41,981 nucleotides of DNA from CBFGWV01 sp965652545 (lineage in GTDB: Bacteria > Pseudomonadota > Gammaproteobacteria > Competibacterales > Competibacteraceae). The notes beneath the pieces are model-generated. The model had not been told where the DNA came from. It made no database searches and saw only the letters and a list, made by a program, of their open reading frames with translations. Shown here piece after piece: positions 9,194-18,220 of the stretch (position 1 is the first letter of the stretch; each line of letters starts with the position of its first letter). Made by a program: the position numbers and the translations under genes. The stretch spans positions 1 to 41,981 of the forward strand of contig CBFGWV010000016.1 of NCBI GenBank assembly GCA_965652545.1. The letters are read 5' to 3'.

Positions 9194-9586
9194 TCAATGC
9201 AGCACCCGCGGTATCGCCAGGCTGAATGCTTCGATGGGGGCATCGAACTCCACACCGTCTTCGGCCCGCATCTGGTAACTCCCCCGCATGGCGCCCACGG
9301 GGGTTTCGATCATTGCTCCGCTGGTATACCGGAAGCCTTCACCGGGTCGCAGCGTGGGTTGTTCGCCAACGACGCCCTCGCCGCGGACTTCTTCTTCCTT
9401 GCCGTTGGCATCGGAGATGATCCAGTGACGGGTCAACAGCTTGGCCGTTACCGCACCGACATTGCGGATCGTGATGGTGTACGCAAACACGAAGCGGTTG
9501 TGCTCGGGTTCGGACTGGCCGTCGACGAACACGGCCTCGGCGGAGACGTCGATGGCGTAACGGCGGTCGTTGTCGGGAGCGGGCAT
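9194..9586 (-). CDS. apaG: ApaG protein
   Basis: Small beta-sandwich ApaG protein (130 aa; family about 125). Genetically linked to Co2+/Mg2+ phenotypes; biochemical role not settled. Recognisable features are the immunoglobulin-like core (NRFVFAYTITIRNVGAVTAKL), LLTRHWIISDANG, VRGEGVVGEQPTLRPGE and GSYQMRAEDG, all highly conserved. ATG at 9586 sits 3 nt after the transaldolase stop, so it is almost certainly translated from the same transcript. In related genomes apaG directly follows rsmA; here tal intervenes. Confidence 0.96.
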   Translation of the reverse strand: MPAPDNDRRYAIDVSAEAVFVDGQSEPEHNRFVFAYTITIRNVGAVTAKLLTRHWIISDANGKEEEVRGEGVVGEQPTLRPGEGFRYTSGAMIETPVGAMRGSYQMRAEDGVEFDAPIEAFSLAIPRVLH

Positions 9587-9589
9587 CGG

Positions 9590-10708
9590 TCAGGCCGCCA
9601 GTGTGGCGAGCTTCTCATCCAGGGTCGCCAGCAACGCGTCGAACGACTTGGCGAACGAGGCCACGCCCTCGGCCTCCAGCGTGTCGGTGACCGCCGCAAG
9701 GTCAACACCCAGGTCAGCCAGCGCATCGATGAGCTCACGCGCGCCGTCCAGGTCGACATGCAAGGTCTGCGCGACCTGGCCATGGTCCTTGAACGCCGCA
9801 TACGTGGCCGGGGGTACGGTGTTCACCGTTTCCGGGCCAATGAGGGTTTCGATGTACAACACATCGCTGTAGGCGGGATTCTTGGTGCCCGTGCTGGCCC
9901 AGAGCAGGCGCTGCGGGGCGGCGTCCGCAGCCGCCAGCGCGGCGAAACGCTCACCCTTGAAGACCTCGAGGAAATGATCGTAAGCCAGCTTGGCGTTGGC
10001 AATGGCTGCCTTGCCCGACAAGGCCGGGGCCTTCTCGGCCAGAATCGGGTCCAGTGCACTGTCCACGCGGCTGACGAAGAAGCTGGCGACGGACTGAATA
10101 CCGCTGGCCGGTAAGCCTTTGGCGGTACGCTGCTCAAGCCCCTGGATATAAGCCTCGACCACGGCTTTATAGCGCTCCACGGAGAACAGCAAGGTCACGT
10201 TGACGTGAATACCGTCCGCGATCAGTTGGGTGATGGCGGGCAGCCCGGCCTTGGTGGCAGGCACTTTGATCATCACGTTCGGGCGGTCGACACGTGCGTG
10301 CAGCTCGCGCGCCTCGGCCACTGTGGCGTCCGTGTCATGCGCCAGGTCCGGCGACACCTCGAGGCTGATCATGCCGTCCACGCCGCCGGTAGCGTCGTAC
10401 ACCGGGCGGATCTGATCGGCCGCTTCGCGGATGTCGGCCACCGCCAAGGTAAAGAACAATGCGCGTGCATCGGCCTCGGGCGCCAGGTCGCGGGCGGCGG
10501 CCAGTGCGGCATCGTAATCGTGGCCGGAGCCGATCGCCTTCTCGAAGATGGCCGGATTGGAGGTGATTCCGCGAAGATCGTCCTCGGCGATCATCCGCTC
10601 CAGTACAGAGGGTTGGCCGTTGGAGCGTACGAGCATGGCACGCTGGATGTTGTCGTACCACACACTCTGGCCGGCGGCGTTGAGCGTGCGCAAGGGATTG
10701 GAGGACAT
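9590..10708 (-). CDS. tal: Transaldolase (long TalB-like type)
   Basis: Pentose-phosphate enzyme that transfers a dihydroxyacetone unit between sedoheptulose-7-P and glyceraldehyde-3-P. 372 aa, the longer form seen in actinobacteria, cyanobacteria and some proteobacteria rather than the ~316-aa E. coli type. Visible motifs: GITSNPAIFEKAI (48-60), the Schiff-base Lys148 in NVMIKVPATKAGLPAI, NVTLLFSVERY, and the C-terminal LLWASTGTKNP. ATG at 10708 follows AGGTGG. It occupies the 42-bp-to-3-bp slot between rsmA and apaG, an unusual insertion into a conserved order. Base composition is not visibly different from its neighbours. Confidence 0.95.
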   Translation of the reverse strand: MSSNPLRTLNAAGQSVWYDNIQRAMLVRSNGQPSVLERMIAEDDLRGITSNPAIFEKAIGSGHDYDAALAAARDLAPEADARALFFTLAVADIREAADQIRPVYDATGGVDGMISLEVSPDLAHDTDATVAEARELHARVDRPNVMIKVPATKAGLPAITQLIADGIHVNVTLLFSVERYKAVVEAYIQGLEQRTAKGLPASGIQSVASFFVSRVDSALDPILAEKAPALSGKAAIANAKLAYDHFLEVFKGERFAALAAADAAPQRLLWASTGTKNPAYSDVLYIETLIGPETVNTVPPATYAAFKDHGQVAQTLHVDLDGARELIDALADLGVDLAAVTDTLEAEGVASFAKSFDALLATLDEKLATLAA

Positions 10709-10750
10709 GGCACCACCTGGATTGACTGCCGGTTTCTCGAACCCGCGATT

Positions 10751-11584
10751 CTAACCCAACTCGGCCCCATCGTGCCCCGCCCCGCCACCGGCCGCTGACC
10801 GCCGACCGGCGCAGACTTGCCGCGATAAGGCGGCAAATGCAGACAGGTCCAGGGTTTCCGGCCGCGTGCCGGGATCGACACCGGCCGCCACAAGCCCGTC
10901 GGTGTCCAGCAGCAACTTGAGCGCATTGCGCACCGTCTTGCGGCGCTGGGCGAAGGCCCGGGCGACCACATCGGCGAATACCGCCTCATCGCCCACCGCC
11001 ACCGGTGGCGATGCGTGAGGGACCAGCCGGACCACCGCCGAATGCACCTTGGGCGCGGGCTTGAATGCGCCCGGACCGACGACGAACAATGGCGTCACCT
11101 GACAGTAATACTGCGTCATTACCGATAGGCGGCCATAGTCGTCGGCATCCGCCGCTGCGCCCATGCGTTCGACGACTTCCTTTTGCAGCATGAAATGCAT
11201 GTCGCGCAGCGATGCCCGCTGTGTGAGTAGGTGGAACAGCAGCGGTGTGGAGATGTTATAGGGCAGGTTGCCCACCACCCGCAGCGCCCCCGGAGCCGGC
11301 GCCAGCGCGCTGAAGTCGAACCGCAAGGCGTCGGCCTCGTGTACGATCAGCCGCCCCGGGGCCAGCTCACGCAGGGCTGGCGTCAGGTCGCGGTCCAACT
11401 CCACGACGTGCAAGGTATCGAGTCGCTCGAGCAAGGGGCGCGTCAACGCCCCCTGGCCAGGGCCGATCTCCACCAGGCAATCGTCGGCCTGCGGGCGGAT
11501 AGCCGATACGATGCGGTCGATCACACCCCGATCATGGAGGAAGTTCTGGCCGAATCGTTTGCGCGCCCGATGCCCACCGCTCAT
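10751..11584 (-). CDS. rsmA: 16S rRNA dimethyladenosine transferase
   Basis: KsgA/RsmA dimethylates A1518 and A1519 in the 3'-terminal helix of 16S rRNA late in small-subunit assembly. 277 aa, the usual size. Motifs: RFGQNFLHD at the N-terminus, the SAM loop EIGPGQGALTRPLL, the acidic VVELDRDL, motif IV NLPYNIST with the adenine-stacking Tyr, and the ALKLLLD C-terminal helix. ATG at 11584 overlaps the pdxA stop by 4 bp (ATGA), so translation is probably coupled. The last about 20 residues (rich in Ala, Gly and Arg) are poorly conserved in the family. Confidence 0.97.
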   Translation of the reverse strand: MSGGHRARKRFGQNFLHDRGVIDRIVSAIRPQADDCLVEIGPGQGALTRPLLERLDTLHVVELDRDLTPALRELAPGRLIVHEADALRFDFSALAPAPGALRVVGNLPYNISTPLLFHLLTQRASLRDMHFMLQKEVVERMGAAADADDYGRLSVMTQYYCQVTPLFVVGPGAFKPAPKVHSAVVRLVPHASPPVAVGDEAVFADVVARAFAQRRKTVRNALKLLLDTDGLVAAGVDPGTRPETLDLSAFAALSRQVCAGRRSAAGGGAGHDGAELG

Positions 11585-12573
11585 GTGCGCGATGCAGCCA
11601 ATGTGGCCGCCAAGTCGATGGCCGCCAGCAGACTGCCGCTCTCGGCCCGGCCACTACCGGCCAGATCGAGCGCCGTACCGTGGTCCACAGAGGTGCGGAT
11701 CAGCGGAAGCCCAAGGGTGATGTTCACCGCCTCACCGAACCCCGCGTGTTTGAGCACCGGTAGGCCTTGATCGTGGTACATCGCCAGCACTGCATCGGCG
11801 TCGGCCAGGACGCGGGGCGTGAACAGCGTGTCGGCCGGCAACGGGCCGTACAGGTCGAGACCACGCGCCCGCAGCCGATCCAACACGGGGATGATCACGT
11901 CCAGCTCCTCCCGCCCCAGGTGACCGCCTTCCCCAGCGTGCGGGTTGAGCCCGCAGACCTTGATTCGCGGCGAGGCGATCGCAAAACGCTCGCGCAGGTC
12001 CGCATCGATGATCGTCAGCACACGCTCGAGCAGTGCCGGCGTGATGGCATCGGCCACGGCCCGCAGCGGCAAGTGCGTGGTGGCCAGCGCCACCCGCAAG
12101 CCGGGGCAGGCCAGCATCATTACCGGATAGGCGTCCGGCCCGCAGGCGGCCGCCAGGTACTCGGTGTGGCCGCTGAAAGCGACGCCGGCGTCGTTGATCA
12201 CACCTTTGTGCACCGGCGCGGTGACCACGGCATCGAAACGGCCGTTCAGGCAACCCTGTGCCGCAGTGTCCAAAAGCGCCAGCACGTGCGCCGCATTGGC
12301 CGCATCCAACCTGCCGGCGGACACGGCCGCAGCGGTGGGGATATCCAGGACGGTCAATTCGCCGGCGCGTTTGGCCGCCGGTGCGGCGTCGGTGAACGGC
12401 TTGATGACGATATCGAGACCCAAAAGCCGCGCCCGCGCCAAAAGGACGTCGCGGCTTCCCAGTACCACCCAGTCGGCGCCGTGTCCGCGCGCCGCCAGGC
12501 TGAGGCACAAATCGGGACCGATACCCGCGGGCTCACCCGCGGTGATGGCAAGTCGCGGTGGCTGGCTGCTCAA
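11581..12573 (-). CDS. pdxA: 4-hydroxythreonine-4-phosphate dehydrogenase
   Basis: NAD-dependent oxidation of 4-phosphohydroxy-threonine in the DXP-dependent pyridoxal-phosphate pathway. 330 aa. The start LAITAGEPAGIGPDL is the family hallmark, followed by VHKGVINDAGVAFSGHTEYLA (metal-binding His), LNPHAGEGGHLG and MYHDQGLPVLKH (the other metal ligands) and RTSVDHGTALDLAG. The only start giving the normal N-terminus is TTG at 12573, which overlaps the surA stop by 4 bp (TTGA) with GAGG about 11 nt upstream. A weak start here would keep pdxA output tied to surA translation. Confidence 0.95.
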   Translation of the reverse strand: MSSQPPRLAITAGEPAGIGPDLCLSLAARGHGADWVVLGSRDVLLARARLLGLDIVIKPFTDAAPAAKRAGELTVLDIPTAAAVSAGRLDAANAAHVLALLDTAAQGCLNGRFDAVVTAPVHKGVINDAGVAFSGHTEYLAAACGPDAYPVMMLACPGLRVALATTHLPLRAVADAITPALLERVLTIIDADLRERFAIASPRIKVCGLNPHAGEGGHLGREELDVIIPVLDRLRARGLDLYGPLPADTLFTPRVLADADAVLAMYHDQGLPVLKHAGFGEAVNITLGLPLIRTSVDHGTALDLAGSGRAESGSLLAAIDLAATLAASRT

Positions 12574-13937
12574 CCCGCGCTATCCTCGCGCAACTCGGGC
12601 ACACGGATGTCGACATACGCTTCATCCCGCAGTTGCTGCAACCAGAGCTCCCACTCCTCGGCGGATTTCTGCTGGCGCAGGGCTTCGCGCGCCGCCTGGC
12701 GTGCAGCTTCGTCGACGGGAGCCGCCACCCGGCGGTCGACCACCTGGGCGATCTGCCAACCCTCAGAGGTCTGGAACGGCTCGCTGACTTCGCCGGCGCC
12801 CAACGAGGCCACCGCCCGATTGAAGCTTGGTGGCAGATTGCCCGGCTCCTGCCAGCCGAGGTCCCCGCCCTGGGTCGCGGTGCCGGTGTCGGCCGAGTTG
12901 GCACGCGCCAGCACCGCGAAGTCCTCGCCTTGACGGGCACGCTGGGCCAGACGCTCCAGCCGGGTCTTGGCCTCGTCCTCGTCGAGCTCGGGATCGATGA
13001 GTATCCGGCGCAGCCGGACCTGATCGACCGGCTGCTGCTCCGCACCGGCGCTGCCGCGCGTTTCATAGAGCTTGAAGATGTGGAAGCCGCGCGGACTGCG
13101 TACCGGCGGGCTGACCTGTCCAGGCTCCAAGCCCTGGATGGCCGCAGCGAACAGAGAGGGGATCTCCGCCAGCGAGCGCCAGCCCAGATCGCCGCCGTCG
13201 AGCGCCTCGCGGCTGTCTGAGGTGCGGCTGGCGACGGCACGAAAATCCGCGCCTTGCTGCAAGGCCTGCATGACTTGGCGAAGCCGACCCTCGGCCTGTT
13301 CGATCTGAGCCGGGGTGGCGCCCTGCGGTACGCCGACCACGATCTGGCCGAGACGGTACTCGGCGTTGACATTGCGCCCCTGGCTGCTGGAGAGGAAAGT
13401 ATCGACCTCCTGTTCGGACACCTGTAGCCGGGCATCGACAACGCGCTGGCGCAGACGTGTGGCCAGCAGTTCGCTGCGAATGTCTTCACGGAAATCAGCG
13501 AAGCTGATGCCGTCACGCTCCAGAGTCTCGCGCAATTGGGTAACGGAGATGTTGTTGGTGCGGGCGATCTGCTCGATTGCGGCGTTCAAGGTCTGGTCGT
13601 CCACCCCCACGCCGTTTTGCGCCGCCGCTCGCGCCTGGAGCTTCTGCAGGATCAATCGCTCCAGCACCTGACGTGCGAGTTCGCGCTCGGGCGGCAGGTT
13701 GACGCCACGCTGGCTCAGCTGCTCACGTACGGTGACCAGCGACTGCGTCAGCTCGATGCGTGTGATGACCTCATCGTTGACCACAGCCGCAATGCCATCC
13801 AGCGGCTCGGCGGAGCCTTCCGGCTGTGCGTCCGCCCCCGGACCAAAGTTGAGATCCTGCTGCGCAAACCCCGTCGTCGGCAACAATGCCAGGCAGACGA
13901 AGGCGCACAGCAGCTTGCGAATTTGGTGATTTCCCAT
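12570..13937 (-). CDS. surA: Periplasmic chaperone/peptidyl-prolyl isomerase SurA
   Basis: Folding chaperone for outer-membrane proteins, LptD among its main clients. About 455 aa. A Sec signal peptide (KLLCAFVCLALLPTTGFAQ) precedes an N-terminal chaperone domain (LDGIAAVVNDEVIT), followed by two parvulin domains (starting near NAEYRLGQIVVGVP and VRLRRILIDPELD, each with the QGGDLGW/DGGDLGW signature) and a C-terminal helix ending PELREDS. Two starts are possible: TTG at 13949, overlapping the lptD stop, or ATG at 13937; the ATG gives a cleaner signal peptide and is used here, though its ribosome-binding site is weak. The lptD-surA order is conserved and functionally sensible. Confidence 0.94.
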   Translation of the reverse strand: MGNHQIRKLLCAFVCLALLPTTGFAQQDLNFGPGADAQPEGSAEPLDGIAAVVNDEVITRIELTQSLVTVREQLSQRGVNLPPERELARQVLERLILQKLQARAAAQNGVGVDDQTLNAAIEQIARTNNISVTQLRETLERDGISFADFREDIRSELLATRLRQRVVDARLQVSEQEVDTFLSSSQGRNVNAEYRLGQIVVGVPQGATPAQIEQAEGRLRQVMQALQQGADFRAVASRTSDSREALDGGDLGWRSLAEIPSLFAAAIQGLEPGQVSPPVRSPRGFHIFKLYETRGSAGAEQQPVDQVRLRRILIDPELDEDEAKTRLERLAQRARQGEDFAVLARANSADTGTATQGGDLGWQEPGNLPPSFNRAVASLGAGEVSEPFQTSEGWQIAQVVDRRVAAPVDEAARQAAREALRQQKSAEEWELWLQQLRDEAYVDIRVPELREDSAG

Positions 13938-13945
13938 GACGTGTC

Positions 13946-16225
13946 TCAATACCGTGTTCGCTCGTAGCCGATCACGGCATCCTCGAAGTAGTTTTCGATA
14001 TTGCGGCCCACGCTGGTAAACCCCTTGAGTTCCAACTCGACATAGAAGGAGTTCTTCGCGTCCTCGTCCTCGGGCTCCAGCCGGTGATGCCGCGCCAGAA
14101 ATCGCACGGCCCAGCAGCAGTCACCGTACTCCAAGCCGGCTGCCAGGTCGATGGTCTGATCGTCGATCAGTGAGTAGTTCCAGCGGCCGGCCACCCGCCA
14201 TTGCGGGTTGAGCCGCCACAGCATGGCGACATCGGTCTGTTCGAGATCGTCGCGGGAGAACCGGTAGGCGACGTTGACGATGTGGTCGTTGTCGGAGCGG
14301 TAGCGCATATCGAAGGCGCCACGGCGGGTGACATCGAGACTGGAGTCCCACTGCAAGGCCCCACCCAGCTCGATGCTGGGACTGACCCGGACCATAGCCT
14401 CGGCGATGAGTTCGGACTCGCTGCGCTCGTCCAGTTCCTGCTCCAAGCCGACCCGTGGCGGGTCGAAGTATTGCACCTGCCCCAGCGACAGACGCAGCCG
14501 CTCGCGCCCGTCCTCGGCCCCGAGCAGGCGTGTGGTCACCGCAGTCGTCAGTTGGTTGGCATCGCCCAGACGGTCGGCGCCGACGAAGCGGTTGTCCAGA
14601 AACAGCCAAGCATAGCTGCGATCGATATCGTCGGTATCGAACAACGGCAAATCGGTCTGATCGCGATAAGGCACACGCAGGTAGTACAAGCGCGGCTCCA
14701 GGGTCTGCACCATATCCTGGCCCAGCCAGCCCCAGTCCACCGGGCGTTCGAAGATCAAGCCGGTGTCCACGCTGAGAATCGGTGCGCCGCGGTCAGGGGT
14801 GGTTTCCTGGCCAGGATCGGTGCCTTCCAGGTCGTAAGTGGTGTAGCGGTACGAGGCCTCGGGCTTGAAGAAGCCCCATGACCATTCCAGTGGATAGCCG
14901 ATGCGCGGCCAGACATCCAGACGCTGTCCGGTCACCTTGGATGGGTGGTCGAAATCCACCCATTCGCCACGCAGCCCGTAATCGAATCCACCCAGGCGCC
15001 AGCCGCTGTCGAACAACAACTGCGGCTGACGCGAATAGGGTTCGTTGTTCTCGAAGAGATCCTGGTCGATAGTGTCGAAGTCTTGCAGACGCGCCAATGC
15101 CTGCCACCCGCGACCGAAATAGCGCACGTCGAACCGTTGCTCGAGGTAGTCCGGACTGGTGAGGCCGAGGAAGTTGTCCAGGTCTTCTATGTAGTCGTCG
15201 TCGGAGACTTCCTGGAAGAGCAGGTCGGTATACAAGGTGCCCATCGGATTGGACTGGTGAAGGGCTTTCACCGAGTAGCGGTCGTCGCCGTACTCCTGGT
15301 CCGACGGCAGGTACTCCAGGTGAAGGCTGCCTCGGTCCTTGTGGGTGAGGTAACGGAACTCCCCCCCCAGCAGTAGGCCGCGGTTGGTAATGACCCGCGG
15401 CGCCAGGGTCGCGTCCATGTTCGGCGCGATGTTCCAGTAGTACGGCAGCCGAAAATCGAAGCCGCCTTCGCTGTCGTAGCCGGCCGAGGGCACCAGAAAG
15501 CCGGACTGGCGCTCGTCGTTGATCGGGAAGGAAAGGTACGGCAGGTACAGGACCGGTGTATCGAGCAGAGCGACGCTGATGTCCCAGGCCTCGCCGCGGC
15601 CGGCGCGCTGGTCCAGCACCATGCGATCGCTGCGCAGCTGCCAGAACGGAGAGTCGCGCTCGCAGGTGGAGTAGGTCACCACGGCCAGCTCGGCGGACTC
15701 CTCGCGCTGGCGCACGGTGATGGCCCCGGCGCTTCCGCGGGCATTGCGCGGCGCGAAGTAGTAGTCGGCCGAGTTGAACTGGCCGACGTCCTCGTCCAGG
15801 TCGAACACGCCACCTTCGGCTCTCACCGCGATGTTCGGGTCGCCGTACACGATCTCGTCCGTGGCGGTCACGATATTGGACTCGCGGTCCAGCATCATGG
15901 CCGGGGCCTTCAGTTGCTGGTCACCCCGATAGACCTGGACATCGCCCTGGAGCAAGGCCTCCAGCGGACCGGAAGTCGCCTGGTCGGAGCTGAACTCGAC
16001 CGGTGAGTCGTCGGCTTCCGCACCGGTGAACTCGGTAAGCAGGTGCGCCAACTCATCCGGCGGGCAGAGCCCCCAGAGGCGTGGTTCAAATGTCATTTGC
16101 TGTGCGTGGAGCGGTGAGCTCCAAGCCGCCGCCAGCAGCAAGGCCGCGGCACCGAGTCTGGCCTGCAACACGCGTGTGGTCTGCCCAGGGCCTTGAAGGA
16201 CGTTGTACGATGGCACAGTTCCCAC
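13946..16225 (-). CDS. lptD: LPS-assembly protein LptD
   Basis: Outer-membrane beta-barrel that inserts lipopolysaccharide into the outer leaflet with LptE. 759 aa from the GTG at 16225. A signal peptide (LGAAALLLAAAWSSPLHA) precedes the periplasmic beta-jellyroll OstA domain (about 90-240) and the barrel. The four Cys of the disulfide switch are present: Cys54, Cys188 and the adjacent pair Cys703-Cys704. The start is uncertain: GTG at 16225 leaves only 13 bp to divergent murU, whereas GTG at 16171 would leave a real intergenic region and a shorter signal peptide. It heads the lptD-surA-pdxA run and probably shares its promoter zone with murU. Confidence 0.95.
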   Translation of the reverse strand: MGTVPSYNVLQGPGQTTRVLQARLGAAALLLAAAWSSPLHAQQMTFEPRLWGLCPPDELAHLLTEFTGAEADDSPVEFSSDQATSGPLEALLQGDVQVYRGDQQLKAPAMMLDRESNIVTATDEIVYGDPNIAVRAEGGVFDLDEDVGQFNSADYYFAPRNARGSAGAITVRQREESAELAVVTYSTCERDSPFWQLRSDRMVLDQRAGRGEAWDISVALLDTPVLYLPYLSFPINDERQSGFLVPSAGYDSEGGFDFRLPYYWNIAPNMDATLAPRVITNRGLLLGGEFRYLTHKDRGSLHLEYLPSDQEYGDDRYSVKALHQSNPMGTLYTDLLFQEVSDDDYIEDLDNFLGLTSPDYLEQRFDVRYFGRGWQALARLQDFDTIDQDLFENNEPYSRQPQLLFDSGWRLGGFDYGLRGEWVDFDHPSKVTGQRLDVWPRIGYPLEWSWGFFKPEASYRYTTYDLEGTDPGQETTPDRGAPILSVDTGLIFERPVDWGWLGQDMVQTLEPRLYYLRVPYRDQTDLPLFDTDDIDRSYAWLFLDNRFVGADRLGDANQLTTAVTTRLLGAEDGRERLRLSLGQVQYFDPPRVGLEQELDERSESELIAEAMVRVSPSIELGGALQWDSSLDVTRRGAFDMRYRSDNDHIVNVAYRFSRDDLEQTDVAMLWRLNPQWRVAGRWNYSLIDDQTIDLAAGLEYGDCCWAVRFLARHHRLEPEDEDAKNSFYVELELKGFTSVGRNIENYFEDAVIGYERTRY

Positions 16226-16238
16226 AGCGCTTCAACGA

Positions 16239-16931
16239 ATGGCCATCGTCGACACCGCAATCATTCTTGCAGCCGGGCGCGGCGAGCGCTTGCGGCCGCT
16301 GACCGACCGCACACCCAAGCCGTTGCTGCCAGTGGGCGGCAAGCCGTTGATCGTCCACCACCTCGAAGCGCTGGCGGACGCCGGCTTCCGGCGTGTGGTC
16401 ATCAACCTGGGCCACCTGGGGGGGCAAATTCCCGCCGCCTTGGGCGACGGCCGGCGCTGGGGCCTGCAGCTGCACTACAGCCCCGAGCCCCCCGGCGCCT
16501 TGGAAACCGGCGGCGGCATCCATCATGCTCTGGCGCTGCTGGCCTCGCCGGTTTTCGCGGTGGTGAACGGAGATGTATGGACCGACCTGCCGCGTGCGCA
16601 GCTCATCGATGCGCCATCGGCACTGGCGCATCTGATACTCGTACCCAATCCTGCCCACAACCCGGTCGGCGATTTCACGCTGGAGGATGGCGTCGCCGGC
16701 TACCTAGGGCAACCACGCTATACCTACAGCGGTATGGCCGTCCTGCATCGGGACCTGTTTGCCACGTGCGCGCCGGGGCGCTTCCCCCTCGCGCCGCTAC
16801 TGCGCAGCGCCATGGATGTATCGCAGGCGACCGGCGTTTTGTGGGCGGGGCGCTGGTGCGACGTCGGTACAGTGGAGCGGCTTCATCAGTTAGAGGTCGC
16901 CCTGGGGGCAACAACCACACCGCCTGCCTGA
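16239..16931 (+). CDS. murU: N-acetylmuramate-1-phosphate uridylyltransferase-like nucleotidyltransferase
   Basis: A 230-aa nucleotidyltransferase of the MurU group. In Pseudomonas MurU makes UDP-MurNAc from MurNAc-1-P in a peptidoglycan-recycling route that bypasses MurA, the target of fosfomycin. The sequence shows the signature LAAGRGERLRPLTDRTPKPL (10-29), FAVVNGDVW with the metal-binding Asp, YTYSGMAVLHRDLF and WCDVGTVERL. ATG at 16239 gives the family N-terminus but has no good ribosome site. Its normal partner kinase gene amgK, usually between lptD and murU, is absent here. Alternative: a mannose-1-phosphate guanylyltransferase-like enzyme; the lptD neighbourhood favours MurU. Confidence 0.82.
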   Translation: MAIVDTAIILAAGRGERLRPLTDRTPKPLLPVGGKPLIVHHLEALADAGFRRVVINLGHLGGQIPAALGDGRRWGLQLHYSPEPPGALETGGGIHHALALLASPVFAVVNGDVWTDLPRAQLIDAPSALAHLILVPNPAHNPVGDFTLEDGVAGYLGQPRYTYSGMAVLHRDLFATCAPGRFPLAPLLRSAMDVSQATGVLWAGRWCDVGTVERLHQLEVALGATTTPPA

Positions 16932-16945
16932 ACGCGCATCGCCGA

Positions 16946-18121
16946 TCATATGACGGTGTGCTCCACCAATCGATTGCCGGCGGCAATGCGAGCAGGAGAT
17001 AGGGGGCTCAGATCGAGGGAGCGGTAGTGCCCATGGCTGATGTGTTCGGCAAGCGCCCGCCCCACGGCGGGCGCTTGTTGCAAACCGTGACCGGAAAAGC
17101 CGTTGGCCACATATAAGTTTTCCACTTCAGCCATCGGCCCGATCAACGCGTTCTGATCGAAGGTGTTGTAGTCATAGTGTCCGGCCCACGCGTTTACCAC
17201 CCGAACGGCCTCGAAGACCGGCACCCGATGTGCCAGCACAGGCCAGACGAGCTCGTCGAACAGGCCATGGTCCACCTCCCAGTCGTCGCTGGGCAGATCG
17301 CGATCGGCCGGCGTGGGCGCCCCGGCAAGAAAGTATTCACCCTCCGGGCGGAAGTACACGCCGGTGGGATCCACCACCAGCGGACAGCGTGTGATCCCTT
17401 GCTTGCGCCGGCAATCGAAGACGAAGATATTGCGCTTGCGTGCCTCGACCGGCAGCGGCAACCCGGCCTCGGCCATCAGCCCGACCGCGCCGGTACCGGC
17501 TGCGTTGACCGCGACATCGCAGCCCAGCGTTTCTCCACCTGCAATCTCGACACCCGTGATCCGCGCCCCTTGGAGAACCAGCCGGGTAACCTTCGCCGTA
17601 CGATACGTCACACCCAGCTCGCGGGCGCGGCGCTTGAGCCATTGCAGTAGCAAATGAGGGTCGCACCAGCCTTCGCCACCGAGGCCCAGGGCGCCGGCGG
17701 CCAGATCATCAACGTTCAGCCACGGCATGCGCTGGCGCAACTGCTCGGCATTGAACATGGCCACGTTGGCTCGGCAATCCCGCTGGACACTGGCATTGCG
17801 GGTGAGGGCGTCCAGGCCGTCCGCTGTGGCCAGCATGAGATACCCGCCCTCGCGCAGGCTCACCTCGCTGTCACCGCCCACGCTGGAGCGCAGGCTGGAG
17901 AGAAACTCAAAGCCAAATTGGCTGATTTGGATATTGATCGGGGTGCTGAATTGCTGGCGGATGGACGCCAGCGACCGGGTAGTGGCTGCGCGCTGGTAGC
18001 TTGGGTCCTGCTCGAGCACCACGATGCGTGTCCCGGGCGCGCACTCCTGGGCCAGGAAGTAGGCCGTCGCGGATCCGATGACGGCGCCTCCAATGATGAT
18101 CACGGTTCGCGATGTGGTCAT
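16946..18121 (-). CDS. FAD-dependent amine/amino-acid oxidase family (DAO) oxidoreductase
   Basis: A 391-aa flavoprotein of the glycine/sarcosine/D-amino-acid oxidase fold. The N-terminal Rossmann motif is TVIIIGGAVIGSATAYFLA, with Ala at the third glycine position as in one known sub-branch. VLEQDP provides the ribose-binding acid, and the C-terminal FAD motif is ENLYVANGFSGHGLQQAPAVG with NAWAGHYDYNTFDQNALIG. No signal peptide. Starts at ATG 18133 or 18121; the latter has a weak GAG upstream and gives a standard N-terminus. The substrate is unknown. It is divergent from an alpha/beta hydrolase and a phosphonatase-like gene; DAO-family enzymes oxidising aminophosphonates are known, so such a role is possible but unproven. 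Confidence 0.85.
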   Translation of the reverse strand: MTTSRTVIIIGGAVIGSATAYFLAQECAPGTRIVVLEQDPSYQRAATTRSLASIRQQFSTPINIQISQFGFEFLSSLRSSVGGDSEVSLREGGYLMLATADGLDALTRNASVQRDCRANVAMFNAEQLRQRMPWLNVDDLAAGALGLGGEGWCDPHLLLQWLKRRARELGVTYRTAKVTRLVLQGARITGVEIAGGETLGCDVAVNAAGTGAVGLMAEAGLPLPVEARKRNIFVFDCRRKQGITRCPLVVDPTGVYFRPEGEYFLAGAPTPADRDLPSDDWEVDHGLFDELVWPVLAHRVPVFEAVRVVNAWAGHYDYNTFDQNALIGPMAEVENLYVANGFSGHGLQQAPAVGRALAEHISHGHYRSLDLSPLSPARIAAGNRLVEHTVI

Positions 18122-18220
18122 TCGCTCGCTCATTGAAAACCAGCAGTTGGGACACAATACTGCACTGATGCACCCTGATCCGATCTGCTCCACAACCTCC
18201 CGCTGTCCCAGTCAGCCGTA

